A stretch of DNA of 64,000 nt from NCBI RefSeq assembly GCF_016522075.1, contig NZ_JAEHFW010000002.1:496001-560000 (forward strand), in the 5' to 3' direction. Below are positions 9,122 to 18,573 of the stretch, one piece after another. This DNA comes from Mucilaginibacter segetis. Its GTDB lineage: Bacteria; Bacteroidota; Bacteroidia; Sphingobacteriales; Sphingobacteriaceae. How positions within the stretch are numbered: the first letter of the stretch is position 1; every line of letters starts with the position of its first letter. A program made the translations under genes and the position numbers. The notes under the pieces were generated by a model, which was not told the origin of the DNA, searched no databases, and saw only the letters and a program-made list of their open reading frames with translations.

Positions 9122-12100
9122 ATGGGAAAGAAACCACTGATCATCAGGGAGATCAACATGCGCAAAGTGCCGGGATTTCCTTCCGGCATCATAGCGATCA
9201 AGGGGCTGGCCAGGAATATCAACCTGGTAGCCGGCCCGAACGCGTCGGGTAAAAGCACAACCGCTAAGGCGATCCGCCAGGTCTTATGGCCCCAGGATTT
9301 CAAAAAGCAGGACATCGAATGCCGGCTTGAGCTGGAGGGCCAGCTCTGGGATATCCGCTTAGACCATGGGGACTACCATAGCCAACGGGGCGGAATCGAT
9401 GATAAATTACCACATTTGCCAGCAGTTGAGGAATCCAAACGCTATTCCCTGGCGCTTCACGAGTTGGTCAAAGATGATGATACCGATCTGGCCATACAGG
9501 TAGGCCGGGAGATGTCAGGTGGTTTCAATCTTCCGCAGGCGGAGCAGAACCTGGGGTTTGATGCTAAGTTTAAACCAAGAACCATTTCAGAACGTAAAGC
9601 CTATGGTGAAGCCGAGGAAAAGGTAAGAAAGATAGAAGCCGGACAGGTGCAACTCAAGGACCGTGAACAAAAGTTGGAAAACCTGCAGGCCGAGAAGGCG
9701 AAGGCCTTACAGGCTAGGACATGGGAGAAATTATTTACGGCCGCCTCGGCTTGCACGGAGGCCAGAGCGGCATTCGGCGAACTGAGTGACCGGCTCAAAT
9801 TATACCCGGAACAGCTCGCCATGATGCGCGGAAACGAAGCAGACGAGTTGGACGGCCTGGAAAAGGACATCAATAGTTACACTAAAAAAGTCGAACAGGC
9901 GCAGGAGGATGCTGAAAAAAAGAAAACACAACTGCGGTCCTTAGACCTGCCGGACGTTGGGATCGATAAGCAATTACTCGATGAGCTGGACACCAGGGTA
10001 ATTGCAGTGTTGGATATTGAAAAGGAATTAAACCGCTTAGCAGTGGAGACCAGCACCGCGGAACAGGCGCTAGTTCATGCCCTTAGATCGATATCCAAAG
10101 AATTGGAACACAAGGGCGAGATCGATATCCAGCTAAGTGATGTTGCAGTATTGGAAAAATTCCTTTCGGATGCTCACCGGGTTATGAGCGAAAAACAGGT
10201 TTTGGAAAGCAACCTCGCTGCCGCAAGGGAACGGGCGAAATCCGTGTCAGTCAGCAACGATCAACTGAATGAAGGTATCCGCTTATTGATCCTTTGGTTT
10301 AAAGAGCCGGAGGGCACGGCACAAAATAAGGCACCGTGGCTTTGGGCATTGGTAGCTGCGGGAATATTGACTGCGCTGGCCGTTTATTTCCTTGGCTGGC
10401 TAGGACTGGTCGGAGGGATCATCCTTGTGGTATTGGGCGTGCTGGGCGGACGCACTGAAACTGGAAACCAGGCAGACATCCGGAGAAAAGACTATCAGCG
10501 CACTGGCTTGGCCCAACCGAAAAATTGGGACAATGAAGAAGTCCTGCGCGTACTTAATGAATTGACCGGCCAGTTACAAGCCGGGAAAAACGCAGAAATG
10601 GCACAGCAGGAAATAGCCATTTATGAGGCTGACCTGGAAAAAGTCACCGCTAGGGAATTGGTGGTCAATGAACAGCGCGACAGCTGGCTTGAAAAATTAG
10701 CTTTCGTGCCCGAATTACCAAAGGCAGATTTAAAAAACTACGGCGGGCTTTATTGGTGTCTGTTGGCATTAAGGGATTATCAGTTGGCCTACAGTGAGCT
10801 GGCTGCTGCTCAATCAGCTTCAACAACGTTGCAGAAACAGCAAGGCGAACAATTTTTAGCTATAAATAGCCTGTTGGATGGCTTACATGCCCCTGTTCAC
10901 AGCGGGCCTGCTGCAAGGGCCTCGCATAAGAAATTGGTTGAAGACGAAACGGCACGCCAGCGGCTGGCCGAGGCCATCGGGGAAATAGCCGGGCACATAG
11001 GCGAATGGCAGGCAGAGAAAAACAGGGCAGCGGCAAAGCTGGCGGCGCTGTTTCAAAGGCTTGAAATACCGGAAGGAAATAATGAGGAGTTATATGACCT
11101 GCTCGAGCAGTTGGAGAGCTACCAGGTCGCCGCCAAAAAATGCGAGGAAAAACAGTTCGAGCTGAAGGATAGGACCGCCCAGCTGGAAAGCCATGAGTGG
11201 TATGAAAAGATCAGGGAAGAAATAGATGGGCTGACAGTGGAAAACGCCAGGTTGAAAGAACAGCAACATAAAACGGAAGCCGACAAATTAGACCATCTGA
11301 ATGAGCAGATTACTGGAATCGTCACGCTTATTGCGGAAGCCATGAAGGGCCATGTGTTGGAGGACGCGCTTGCAGACAGGGAATCCGCGTTGGAAAACCT
11401 GGAAAATGCTTACGAGAAAAATCTTGCCGCGTTGACCGGCAGCCTTATCGGCAGCAAATTGAAGGAAACCAGCAGGGCGAGTAGGAATTCGGATGTCTTT
11501 GACCGCGCAAACCGCCTATTTAACAGGATCACTAATGGGCGGTATGAATTGTTGATCGATGATACCAATGCTGCGGCCTTTAAAGCACTCGATACAGCTA
11601 GTAACCAAGGCCAGGACCTTTCAATACTCTCGACAGGTACCAGGATTCAGTTGCTGTTGTCGGTCCGACTGGCTTTTATTGAAAGCCAGGAAAAGGATAT
11701 TAAATTGCCGGTAATGGCTGACGAGATATTGGCCAATAGCGATGACCAGCGTGCGCAGCAAATTATCGAAGCCTTGGTAGAGATATCTAAAGAGGGGCGG
11801 CAGGTCTTTTATTTCACATCACAAGCGGACGAGATCGCTAAATGGCAGGCTTACCGCGATGTTGATCCCGGGCTGGAAATTGCGATGGTTACTCTTGGCG
11901 GTACAAGTAATAATTATTTTGATCATATGCTCAATGTGCAGCCGGCCTTAGCGTTGAAGGCATTTAACAGCTACCCGGAACCAGGCACCATGTCCCGGCT
12001 GGACTATGGCAATGCGCTCAAGTTTCCTGTGTTCAGGCTATTGACCGACCGGGTCGAGCAATTGCATTTATGGTACCTTATGGAAGACCTACAGTTGTTA

Positions 12101-12571
12101 TATAATTGTTTGCAAAACCGCATCACCACTTACGGCCAATTGGACAGCTTCCAAAAACATGGGGGCACCATCCGCGGCCTTTCCGCCGAAACCTGGCAAA
12201 GCCTGAAAGAAACGGCGCGCTTACTGAATTTCTACCAAGAGCTTTACGCACAGGGCCGCCCTAAGCCCATCGATAGGCAGGTTTTGGCCGATTCAGGGGC
12301 AGTTTCGGGAAACTTTATTGACGCTGCGGCCGCCAAATTGAAAGAACTAGGTAACGACCCGGAAAAGTTGGTGTCCGCCCTTCGATCAGGTGCGGTGTCG
12401 CGTTTCAGCAAGTCCAAAGCGGATGAGCTTGAACAATACCTGTTAAACACTGGTTACCTCGATGATCGGCCACAAATTTCTGATGAAGATATTTTGATTC
12501 GCTTGCAGGCGTTCCTGTCTAACTATACCACTAGCCAGGTAGAAGCTGAGGCATTCTTAAAGCAGTTCTGA
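9122..12571 (+). CDS. YhaN/SbcC-like SMC-type ATPase with membrane hairpin and C-terminal extension
   Basis: This is a 1149-residue ATPase. Walker A is G-P-N-A-S-G-K-S-T (residues 38-46). Long coiled coils flank a hydrophobic double segment (about 403-445) of the kind seen in YhaN. The signature-like L-S-T-G-T-R-I-Q-L near 835 and the Walker B/D-loop A-D-E-I-L-A-N-S-D-D near 863 close the ATPase head by about 900. A further 250 residues, not part of the ATPase fold, form a helical extension of unknown role, including a 'GNDPEKLVSAL' block resembling helix-hairpin-helix. The gene is tightly coupled to the phosphoesterase. It may be an unusual long member, or a fusion to a small accessory protein. 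Confidence 0.8.
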   Translation: MGKKPLIIREINMRKVPGFPSGIIAIKGLARNINLVAGPNASGKSTTAKAIRQVLWPQDFKKQDIECRLELEGQLWDIRLDHGDYHSQRGGIDDKLPHLPAVEESKRYSLALHELVKDDDTDLAIQVGREMSGGFNLPQAEQNLGFDAKFKPRTISERKAYGEAEEKVRKIEAGQVQLKDREQKLENLQAEKAKALQARTWEKLFTAASACTEARAAFGELSDRLKLYPEQLAMMRGNEADELDGLEKDINSYTKKVEQAQEDAEKKKTQLRSLDLPDVGIDKQLLDELDTRVIAVLDIEKELNRLAVETSTAEQALVHALRSISKELEHKGEIDIQLSDVAVLEKFLSDAHRVMSEKQVLESNLAAARERAKSVSVSNDQLNEGIRLLILWFKEPEGTAQNKAPWLWALVAAGILTALAVYFLGWLGLVGGIILVVLGVLGGRTETGNQADIRRKDYQRTGLAQPKNWDNEEVLRVLNELTGQLQAGKNAEMAQQEIAIYEADLEKVTARELVVNEQRDSWLEKLAFVPELPKADLKNYGGLYWCLLALRDYQLAYSELAAAQSASTTLQKQQGEQFLAINSLLDGLHAPVHSGPAARASHKKLVEDETARQRLAEAIGEIAGHIGEWQAEKNRAAAKLAALFQRLEIPEGNNEELYDLLEQLESYQVAAKKCEEKQFELKDRTAQLESHEWYEKIREEIDGLTVENARLKEQQHKTEADKLDHLNEQITGIVTLIAEAMKGHVLEDALADRESALENLENAYEKNLAALTGSLIGSKLKETSRASRNSDVFDRANRLFNRITNGRYELLIDDTNAAAFKALDTASNQGQDLSILSTGTRIQLLLSVRLAFIESQEKDIKLPVMADEILANSDDQRAQQIIEALVEISKEGRQVFYFTSQADEIAKWQAYRDVDPGLEIAMVTLGGTSNNYFDHMLNVQPALALKAFNSYPEPGTMSRLDYGNALKFPVFRLLTDRVEQLHLWYLMEDLQLLYNCLQNRITTYGQLDSFQKHGGTIRGLSAETWQSLKETARLLNFYQELYAQGRPKPIDRQVLADSGAVSGNFIDAAAAKLKELGNDPEKLVSALRSGAVSRFSKSKADELEQYLLNTGYLDDRPQISDEDILIRLQAFLSNYTTSQVEAEAFLKQF

Positions 12572-12632
12572 AGAAATAGTTATCGGGATTAGATTGTTTT
12601 AGATGATTTCAAAGGCATAGCGCTAAACTTAT

Positions 12633-13625
12633 ATGATCGAACGGATAGTACGTGATATTACACTGCCGCTTTACGAAGCGCCAAAGGATATATTAGAGAA
12701 ACTGAATTATTTTCGGGAACTAAGTGCAGCAGGTTTGCATAATTTGACGGAAGCAGAAATTGCGCATATTCAGAAGGAATTTAATACATTTTTTAATGTC
12801 AACCTGGCAATCGTCACAGATGCTTATCCGACCAAATTATTCCGACTCACCAACAATAAAAATCTTTGTGGCGGTAAAAAGCAAAAATTACAGCAGGTTT
12901 CGGACCTTCTAGGACCGCCGGAAGGTTTATCTGGTATTGGGAGATGTAATTTGGCTGGGGAAAGTGTATTTTATTCTGCGCTTGATTTTCGTACCGTCAT
13001 ATGGGAAATGCAGCCCGAGGCTGGTGATTACATCACGGTCAGTGAATGGAAAATAAAGGAAGGACAAAAATTGATGCTCCACTCTATATTTCATCCCAAA
13101 GAGACGAGATCTAATAAAGAAAGCCTGAAAGCTTACACTGAGTATATAGAGATCCAAAAGAAATTTGATCCGCAGCTCGTGGGGGTTTTTGATGAGATAT
13201 TAAAATTTATCTGCGAAGAATTTATGAAACCAGTTCAAGTCGATCAAAAGATAAATTATCTATTTTCGGCGATTATTTCATCCCGATTCCTCCAGGACCT
13301 CCCAGATGAAAATGGGTTTCGTATTGATGCGATCAGTTACCCAAGCATTAAGCGAGATTATGGCGTCACCAATGTAGCTATTAACAATTCAGTTGTATTA
13401 GAGAAACTGGATCTGGAAGCAATCACAGTTTACACGGTCGGGGATACCAATTACGATGAAAAGAATAAGGATAGTGAAGACCTGATAAAGGTTTCAGCAT
13501 TACAAGTTAGAGTTTCGGAGTTTGATTTCGAAAAAAACAAGATCGTCTATAATGCAGCGGAAGAACTAAGGATGATGATGGAACTTGTCGATGAAGAATC
13601 GAACAACAACAACAAAAGTTTATAA
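12633..13625 (+). CDS. RES-domain protein (possible NAD+-degrading toxin)
   Basis: The protein has 330 residues. An N-terminal helical region of about 60 residues precedes the RES core. Arg71 (LFR), G-R-C-N at 103-106, F-Y-S-A at about 113-116 and Glu125 are in the order expected for RES toxins, which act on NAD+. A later 'ISYPS' and 'TNVAI' fit the C-terminal half of the fold. RES toxins are usually near 150-230 residues and follow an Xre/DUF2384 antitoxin. No such gene is adjacent: the upstream neighbour is the YhaN-like ATPase (61-nt gap) and downstream is a pseudogene. It could be an effector of the YhaON-like operon or an independent gene. Confidence 0.7.
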   Translation: MIERIVRDITLPLYEAPKDILEKLNYFRELSAAGLHNLTEAEIAHIQKEFNTFFNVNLAIVTDAYPTKLFRLTNNKNLCGGKKQKLQQVSDLLGPPEGLSGIGRCNLAGESVFYSALDFRTVIWEMQPEAGDYITVSEWKIKEGQKLMLHSIFHPKETRSNKESLKAYTEYIEIQKKFDPQLVGVFDEILKFICEEFMKPVQVDQKINYLFSAIISSRFLQDLPDENGFRIDAISYPSIKRDYGVTNVAINNSVVLEKLDLEAITVYTVGDTNYDEKNKDSEDLIKVSALQVRVSEFDFEKNKIVYNAAEELRMMMELVDEESNNNNKSL

Positions 13626-13669
13626 ATAGTCATACATATACGACCGATGGTTTAACTAACAGATTATTC

Positions 13670-14032
13670 ATGAACCATAAAGCGTTCACCTTTGAAATTG
13701 ACTTTGAGGGCCAATAACTCAATCGGGAAAGTTATGAAAACCAGATTTTGGCCAAGGGATCGGTATAAGATAAAATGATCCTGTAGGAAGATGAAAAATT
13801 CGCCGATACTCAATGTTTGCAATGACTCGAAAAGGTGGTCAATGACAAGGACACCTCTTAAATTTTTGGTATTGAAAATATCTACTGTAAGATTAGTGAG
13901 TATTACGAGGCTAATAATCATCTTGATAAAGCGATTGAATTTTGGGAAAAGGCGGTCGTCCTTAATCCTAAAGTCGGTATCTCGCGTAAGCTGGAAAACC
14001 TAAAAAAGAAGGCCGTTTATAAAGATAAATGA
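13670..14032 (+). pseudogene. Decayed TPR-like gene with five in-frame stops
   Basis: Reading from the ATG at 13670 in a single frame to the TGA at 14030-14032 gives 121 codons interrupted by five stops (TAA, TAA, TAG, TGA, TAA). The final 46 codons are clean and read as a TPR-type helix pair (YYEANNHLDKAIEFWEKAVV, then LNPKV). The interrupted N-terminal part ('MNHKAFTFEIDFEG', 'LNRESYENQILAKGSV') also looks protein-like, which suggests decay by substitution without frameshifts. The annotated-looking open frames overlapping this region in other phases are not protein-like. Original function is unknown. Confidence 0.55.
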
Positions 14033-14055
14033 TAACCAATTCGGTTTGAAGGGCA

Positions 14056-14910
14056 TTATTTTATCAGTATTTCCTGCTCTAAGCCTTTTTTATATTGATG
14101 TATAAAACTAATCAATTCATGAATTTTTGGCTCCGTAACGAGCTTCAGGTCAAAATTGATCTTCTGACCGTCGTATAATTTTCGGTTTCCCCATGTCTTG
14201 ATCGACAATTCAATATGATCAGGTACGAAGAATGTTGATCGTGATCCCAAATGACGCTTATATTCATTTAGATAAATACCAATTCCAGCAAAGTCAAAAT
14301 CACCGTAGTGCAAATAAGGGTTTTCAATAGCTTGCAGCCATTTTATCAGGTCTTTACTTTGATTTAGGGGATACCGGCAAACAAATAATGGACGGATATT
14401 TTCAAATAAATGCCTTTGCTTAGCTATTTGGCTAAAATTTTCAGAATTTTCAACACCCACTATGGTTAAGCCGGGATGTGGCACAAAATGCTTGGTATCA
14501 TGTATAAATTGAAATGTTCCGGCAGGGGGATTAATTTTGATGTTTTCTCCGTTCAGTGTTGCTCCGACAGGTTCATAACAATTTACAAGAAACCCTGTAA
14601 AAGTCCTTACTTTTTTTGCTTTTGAATTAGTAGCAGCCTGAATTAAATCTGCCCTTGTGATAATGTCCTGGCTTAATGTGTTGACATAATGCTCCAGGTT
14701 TGTTATTGAAAAACGATTTGATAAAAATGCGTTCAGCGATTCGACCTTCGGAACATAAAGCAGACTTCTTGTACGGCCAGACCTTATGTCAGCAAGGATA
14801 CCTTCCATCAATAATTCAGCTGCCAGCGAGCCTTTAAATTTGCTTGCAGGTATTTTTTCACCTTTAGACAATTGTAAAAATATATTGGCTAATGATTTGC
14901 TTAAAACCAT
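14056..14910 (-). CDS. jetD: Wadjet JetD, TOPRIM-type nuclease subunit
   Basis: This 284-residue protein is the last gene of a JetABCD operon. The C-terminal half has TOPRIM acidic residues: Glu154 in V-G-V-E-N-S-E-N-F, and Asp204/Asp206 in H-Y-G-D-F-D-F-A-G. This is the Topo VI-A-like catalytic arrangement by which JetD cleaves plasmid DNA after condensin-driven loop extrusion. The N-terminal half is a winged-helix-like region. At 284 residues it is shorter than JetD proteins I know of (often near 380-400), so the arm domain may be reduced. Its ATG lies 3 nt after the jetC stop. Confidence 0.8.
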   Translation of the reverse strand: MVLSKSLANIFLQLSKGEKIPASKFKGSLAAELLMEGILADIRSGRTRSLLYVPKVESLNAFLSNRFSITNLEHYVNTLSQDIITRADLIQAATNSKAKKVRTFTGFLVNCYEPVGATLNGENIKINPPAGTFQFIHDTKHFVPHPGLTIVGVENSENFSQIAKQRHLFENIRPLFVCRYPLNQSKDLIKWLQAIENPYLHYGDFDFAGIGIYLNEYKRHLGSRSTFFVPDHIELSIKTWGNRKLYDGQKINFDLKLVTEPKIHELISFIHQYKKGLEQEILIK

Positions 14911-14913
14911 GTT

Positions 14914-17900
14914 TTAATTGTTAGTGATTAGCTTTTTCACAGTAGTCACATTTTTATTGTTTTTAGCCAATAAATAGGTATGCCTGTAATCGACAGCATT
15001 ATACGATGTTGGCGAACTGTTAATTAACAAAATATTTCGGTCATTGGCGAATTTCAATATGCCCTTCACATTGTTCGGATGAAGTTTACCAATTTCATCC
15101 ATCATGCAATGCAGGCGAAAATCTTTAAATCTTTTTGATGCACTTTCTTTGAAAACATTTAAAAGCATAATGTTGATCATTGCCTTGACCAATATATCTG
15201 TCCCCTCAGATCCAACGTTTGTCAGCTTTTCAACCCACCCGCTATCATTGTCATTTTCTACGACTTTAAATTGCAATTCAAACGTATCGGACAAATTGAT
15301 CTCCTTTAGTTTGGATGAGGCAATCTCACTTGCGAAGTTCTTGAGGTACCCTACTGCTTTTTTATTGATTTGTTCTGTTTCGTTTCCGCTGAAAAGGTTT
15401 GACTTACCTAAAGACAGCGCGTGTTCATCATTGAACTTTCTGATTTCGCTCAAGAGCATCACAATTTTATTTGCACTTGGCGATAAACGCAGATTAATGC
15501 TTTTAATGACTCCGGCAAAATTGCGCTCCTCAAAATCCTTATTGATGTCCGAAATAACTTTTTGTATCGTTGCCTCCTTTGAAACAAGATCCGTGGTTTC
15601 TTTGCCAATCTGGAAGATTAAACTGGCAAAACGTTCATTAGTCCGTTTTTCAAATTCCGATATTTTGTCTTCCTCCAGAAACTCCTTTAAATTTTCGGCA
15701 AAAAGGAAAAAGTCGTTGGTCTCAATAAGATTGGTTTTAAACCCAAAGATATTTGCCAACGAAAAATGGCTCAAAAATTTTTGTATGGATGTGCGCAAGT
15801 CGTCAAGTTTGTCCCTTACTGAAAAGCTCTTGTCATTAATTTCATCGATCAAATCCTTAAGCCGCCTTGTGGTTCTAACGGATTCAGATACAATAAGAGC
15901 AGCAGGATCAAGTTTTGAAAAAACTTCCGTTTGGCTGAAATGGTCAAATGCAAGGATATCTTCGTCAATTTTTCTTTGAGAAGCATCCAGGTCTGCGATG
16001 ATATGGTTCAATTTGATCACCAACTCCTGAAGCTTGCCTTTAGCGATTTCGTGACGTTGCCTTTCTGTGGCCAACTGGTTCTCATAAATCTTTTTATCTG
16101 ACTTAAATTTGTCAATCAGGTCAAACAACTCACGTTTATCCTTGCCATATTCAGAAACCGTTTGCCTGTTATTTTCGATAAACTGCAGCTCCTCAACTAT
16201 CGCGACAAATTCTGTGTCAATTGCGTTGAGCCGCATGGTGTCTGCGCCGGCATGTTCCAGGGCTTTACTGGCCTGCAGATGAAGGTCATTAATGCGGGTT
16301 TGCACCTGTATATCTTCGGATTTAATGTCTTCAGATAGCTTATTCAAAGTCTCTTGCAAGCTGGTATTCTCTTTGGAAATTTTGTTATCCCGCTCTTTCT
16401 TTTTTACTTCCACCTGGTTCCTAACCTGATTTGTTAAAACCCTTAGCTGCTCATCGGCCGCTTGCTTCTCTTCTTTTGCAACCTCAATTTCCAGTTTTAT
16501 CGATCTTATTGCCGCATTTTTTTCTTCTATGGCTTTACGGTGATTATCATCAAGCTGCACTGTCTTTTGATCCTTTGCGGAAATGGCCTTCTGCGAATCA
16601 TATTCTTTAAGTGCAATTAAGTCCTTTAACGATTTTATTTGAAACTGGTATTTCTTTTTACACCTATCCTGTTCCTTTACCCTATCTTCTCCTAAAGTTC
16701 TAACCGTTGCTTCCGATTTCTTTATCTGGTCCTCATGCTTCCGTACTTCCTTTTCATAATCAGCGATTGTTTTAACAGAGGTGCTTATTTCTTTCAGGTC
16801 AATTTCGAGACCATAGAAATTAGTCGATCCGCCCGTTGTATTTTGCGGAGATAAACCAGTATGGAATAACACCTGTTCCTGGTTAATCACCTTTCCTATA
16901 GTTTTTTCCCACCCAGGCTTATTTTCATTGAGCCAATCAAAAAGCGAATTTTTTCGGTTATTAATCAGTGTGTTTATTTGCTCAATGCTTTTTTTAGCAC
17001 TTAAAATCGTTTCCTCAAGTCGTGCGCAGGTATGATTATATTCGTTGTCAAACTTTGCAAGATCAAAATCCCATTGCTTTTGTATCGATTCTAATTGTTT
17101 TTTAGATCCTGCTATTTCGATGCCGGCAGCGTGTATCACCCGGTTAGCTTCGCTTATACTATTTTTACACTCTTCTATTTCCCTTTCATACCAGCGTTCT
17201 AATTCAACTTCACGTTTCCTGATTTCCAACTTATGGAGATTTGATGTCTTGATTGAAATAAGCTCCTGCGCGTTTGCTTTCGTTTCTGTGTTTTCCTTTT
17301 CAATCTCCGCGATCAATTCGTCACACTGGAGACCAATCACTTCTTTACTTTTATAAAAAACTTCCCTGCTGTTATTTTTTTCAGCATTTTTTAAATTAAT
17401 AAAGTCGTTCAAATGATTTTTATTTTGACCAATTAAGGCATCAAACTTGGCCGTTATCTCTGTAAAACGGGCGGTTAGCAGCGCCTGCTCTTTTTGTAAT
17501 TTCTCTTTCCTGCTTTCCCATTCTGATCGCTTACTGACCCGTTCTATTAGTTGATGGATATTTATACGTTCATATCCTTCGGATTTTTGCTTTGCCTCAT
17601 TCAATTTTCCAGTCAGTAGGGTAATTTCTTTTACGATTTTTTCCTTTTTGTCTTCAAACCGCTGATTTGCTTCTGACACCTTTTTATTGGCTGCGCTTAA
17701 CTTTTCATTTTCGTTTTCAAGTTGCTTTATTATTCCTGGCAATGCCTTTTCGAAGAAAGCGTGGTTGGTGATCAGTTGTGTTGCAACAATTGACTTTTCT
17801 TTTTCCAAAAAGCAAATTTCCGTGTACGATTTGGAGATAGCATCTGCGATCAGCCGAACTACGACTTCGCCAGAGCGATTCTTATTGCTCCATTTGCTTA

Positions 17901-18573
17901 TATCATCCAGTTGGACTTCAAAGTCTTTAAGGTGAAGTTCATATTGGTCCAGGTCAATTTTTACGTCCTCCTCATTCAGGGACATGATGATTGTCTGTTT
18001 AATAAATTCTGCTTCCAGCTTTGAATTCAAAAATACATTCTGGATAGTTCTGGGCAGGTTTTGATACTGCCTGCTTTCAATCAAAGCATACTTACGAAAT
18101 TCCGCATTAAGGCCTTTGTTATTGCCGTATAGAATGTCCCGGTATTCTTCATACCGTTCAATTTTCCGTGTGTAGATATTTGTCCCGGAAAAAGTCCCCC
18201 TGATTTGCTCCCAGGACATTGCTTTGTTCTCGGGATTGATATAATTTTCTTTCTTGTATGGACCCTCTATAAAACGAAAAGCAACGCGGCCCTGGGACTT
18301 AAATGCCAGGACACAAAAGGGGCCGGATTCTCTTGCGACTTCATAAACGATGAAAGAGTTTCCGTAGGGGAAGTAATACTCGTCGAACGTACGCTTGCCT
18401 TTTTCAATTCCCAATTTAAGTTTATCGGCATTATAGAAAAATAGTATCGCCCGAAGTGTAGTGCTTTTGCCCACCCCCTGGGTTCCAATAAAATGAACGT
18501 TGCCATCTATGCTTATATCGGCATAAGAGATACCCGCACTGTTTATAAAAACGATCTTATTCAGGTATCTCAT
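14914..18573 (-). CDS. jetC: Wadjet JetC, SMC/MukB-like ATPase
   Basis: This 1219-residue protein has an N-terminal ATP-binding head with Walker A G-T-Q-G-V-G-K-S-T (residues 30-38). Very long charged coiled coils run from about 230 to 950. The C-terminal head carries a Walker B-like M-M-D-E-I-G-K-L-H-P around residue 1160 (Asp1159, Glu1160). This is the condensin-like motor of Wadjet systems, which sense and extrude circular plasmid DNA. It overlaps jetB by 17 nt (18557-18573), which supports translational coupling. Codon use is clearly more AT-rich than the Shango block to its left. Confidence 0.85.
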   Translation of the reverse strand: MRYLNKIVFINSAGISYADISIDGNVHFIGTQGVGKSTTLRAILFFYNADKLKLGIEKGKRTFDEYYFPYGNSFIVYEVARESGPFCVLAFKSQGRVAFRFIEGPYKKENYINPENKAMSWEQIRGTFSGTNIYTRKIERYEEYRDILYGNNKGLNAEFRKYALIESRQYQNLPRTIQNVFLNSKLEAEFIKQTIIMSLNEEDVKIDLDQYELHLKDFEVQLDDISKWSNKNRSGEVVVRLIADAISKSYTEICFLEKEKSIVATQLITNHAFFEKALPGIIKQLENENEKLSAANKKVSEANQRFEDKKEKIVKEITLLTGKLNEAKQKSEGYERINIHQLIERVSKRSEWESRKEKLQKEQALLTARFTEITAKFDALIGQNKNHLNDFINLKNAEKNNSREVFYKSKEVIGLQCDELIAEIEKENTETKANAQELISIKTSNLHKLEIRKREVELERWYEREIEECKNSISEANRVIHAAGIEIAGSKKQLESIQKQWDFDLAKFDNEYNHTCARLEETILSAKKSIEQINTLINNRKNSLFDWLNENKPGWEKTIGKVINQEQVLFHTGLSPQNTTGGSTNFYGLEIDLKEISTSVKTIADYEKEVRKHEDQIKKSEATVRTLGEDRVKEQDRCKKKYQFQIKSLKDLIALKEYDSQKAISAKDQKTVQLDDNHRKAIEEKNAAIRSIKLEIEVAKEEKQAADEQLRVLTNQVRNQVEVKKKERDNKISKENTSLQETLNKLSEDIKSEDIQVQTRINDLHLQASKALEHAGADTMRLNAIDTEFVAIVEELQFIENNRQTVSEYGKDKRELFDLIDKFKSDKKIYENQLATERQRHEIAKGKLQELVIKLNHIIADLDASQRKIDEDILAFDHFSQTEVFSKLDPAALIVSESVRTTRRLKDLIDEINDKSFSVRDKLDDLRTSIQKFLSHFSLANIFGFKTNLIETNDFFLFAENLKEFLEEDKISEFEKRTNERFASLIFQIGKETTDLVSKEATIQKVISDINKDFEERNFAGVIKSINLRLSPSANKIVMLLSEIRKFNDEHALSLGKSNLFSGNETEQINKKAVGYLKNFASEIASSKLKEINLSDTFELQFKVVENDNDSGWVEKLTNVGSEGTDILVKAMINIMLLNVFKESASKRFKDFRLHCMMDEIGKLHPNNVKGILKFANDRNILLINSSPTSYNAVDYRHTYLLAKNNKNVTTVKKLITNN

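Noticed and set aside
15104..15979. 291-codon plus-strand frame within jetC
   Set aside because: It is the shadow of the coiled-coil gene on the other strand, rich in Ser and Leu as expected from antisense of Lys/Glu/Asp codons.
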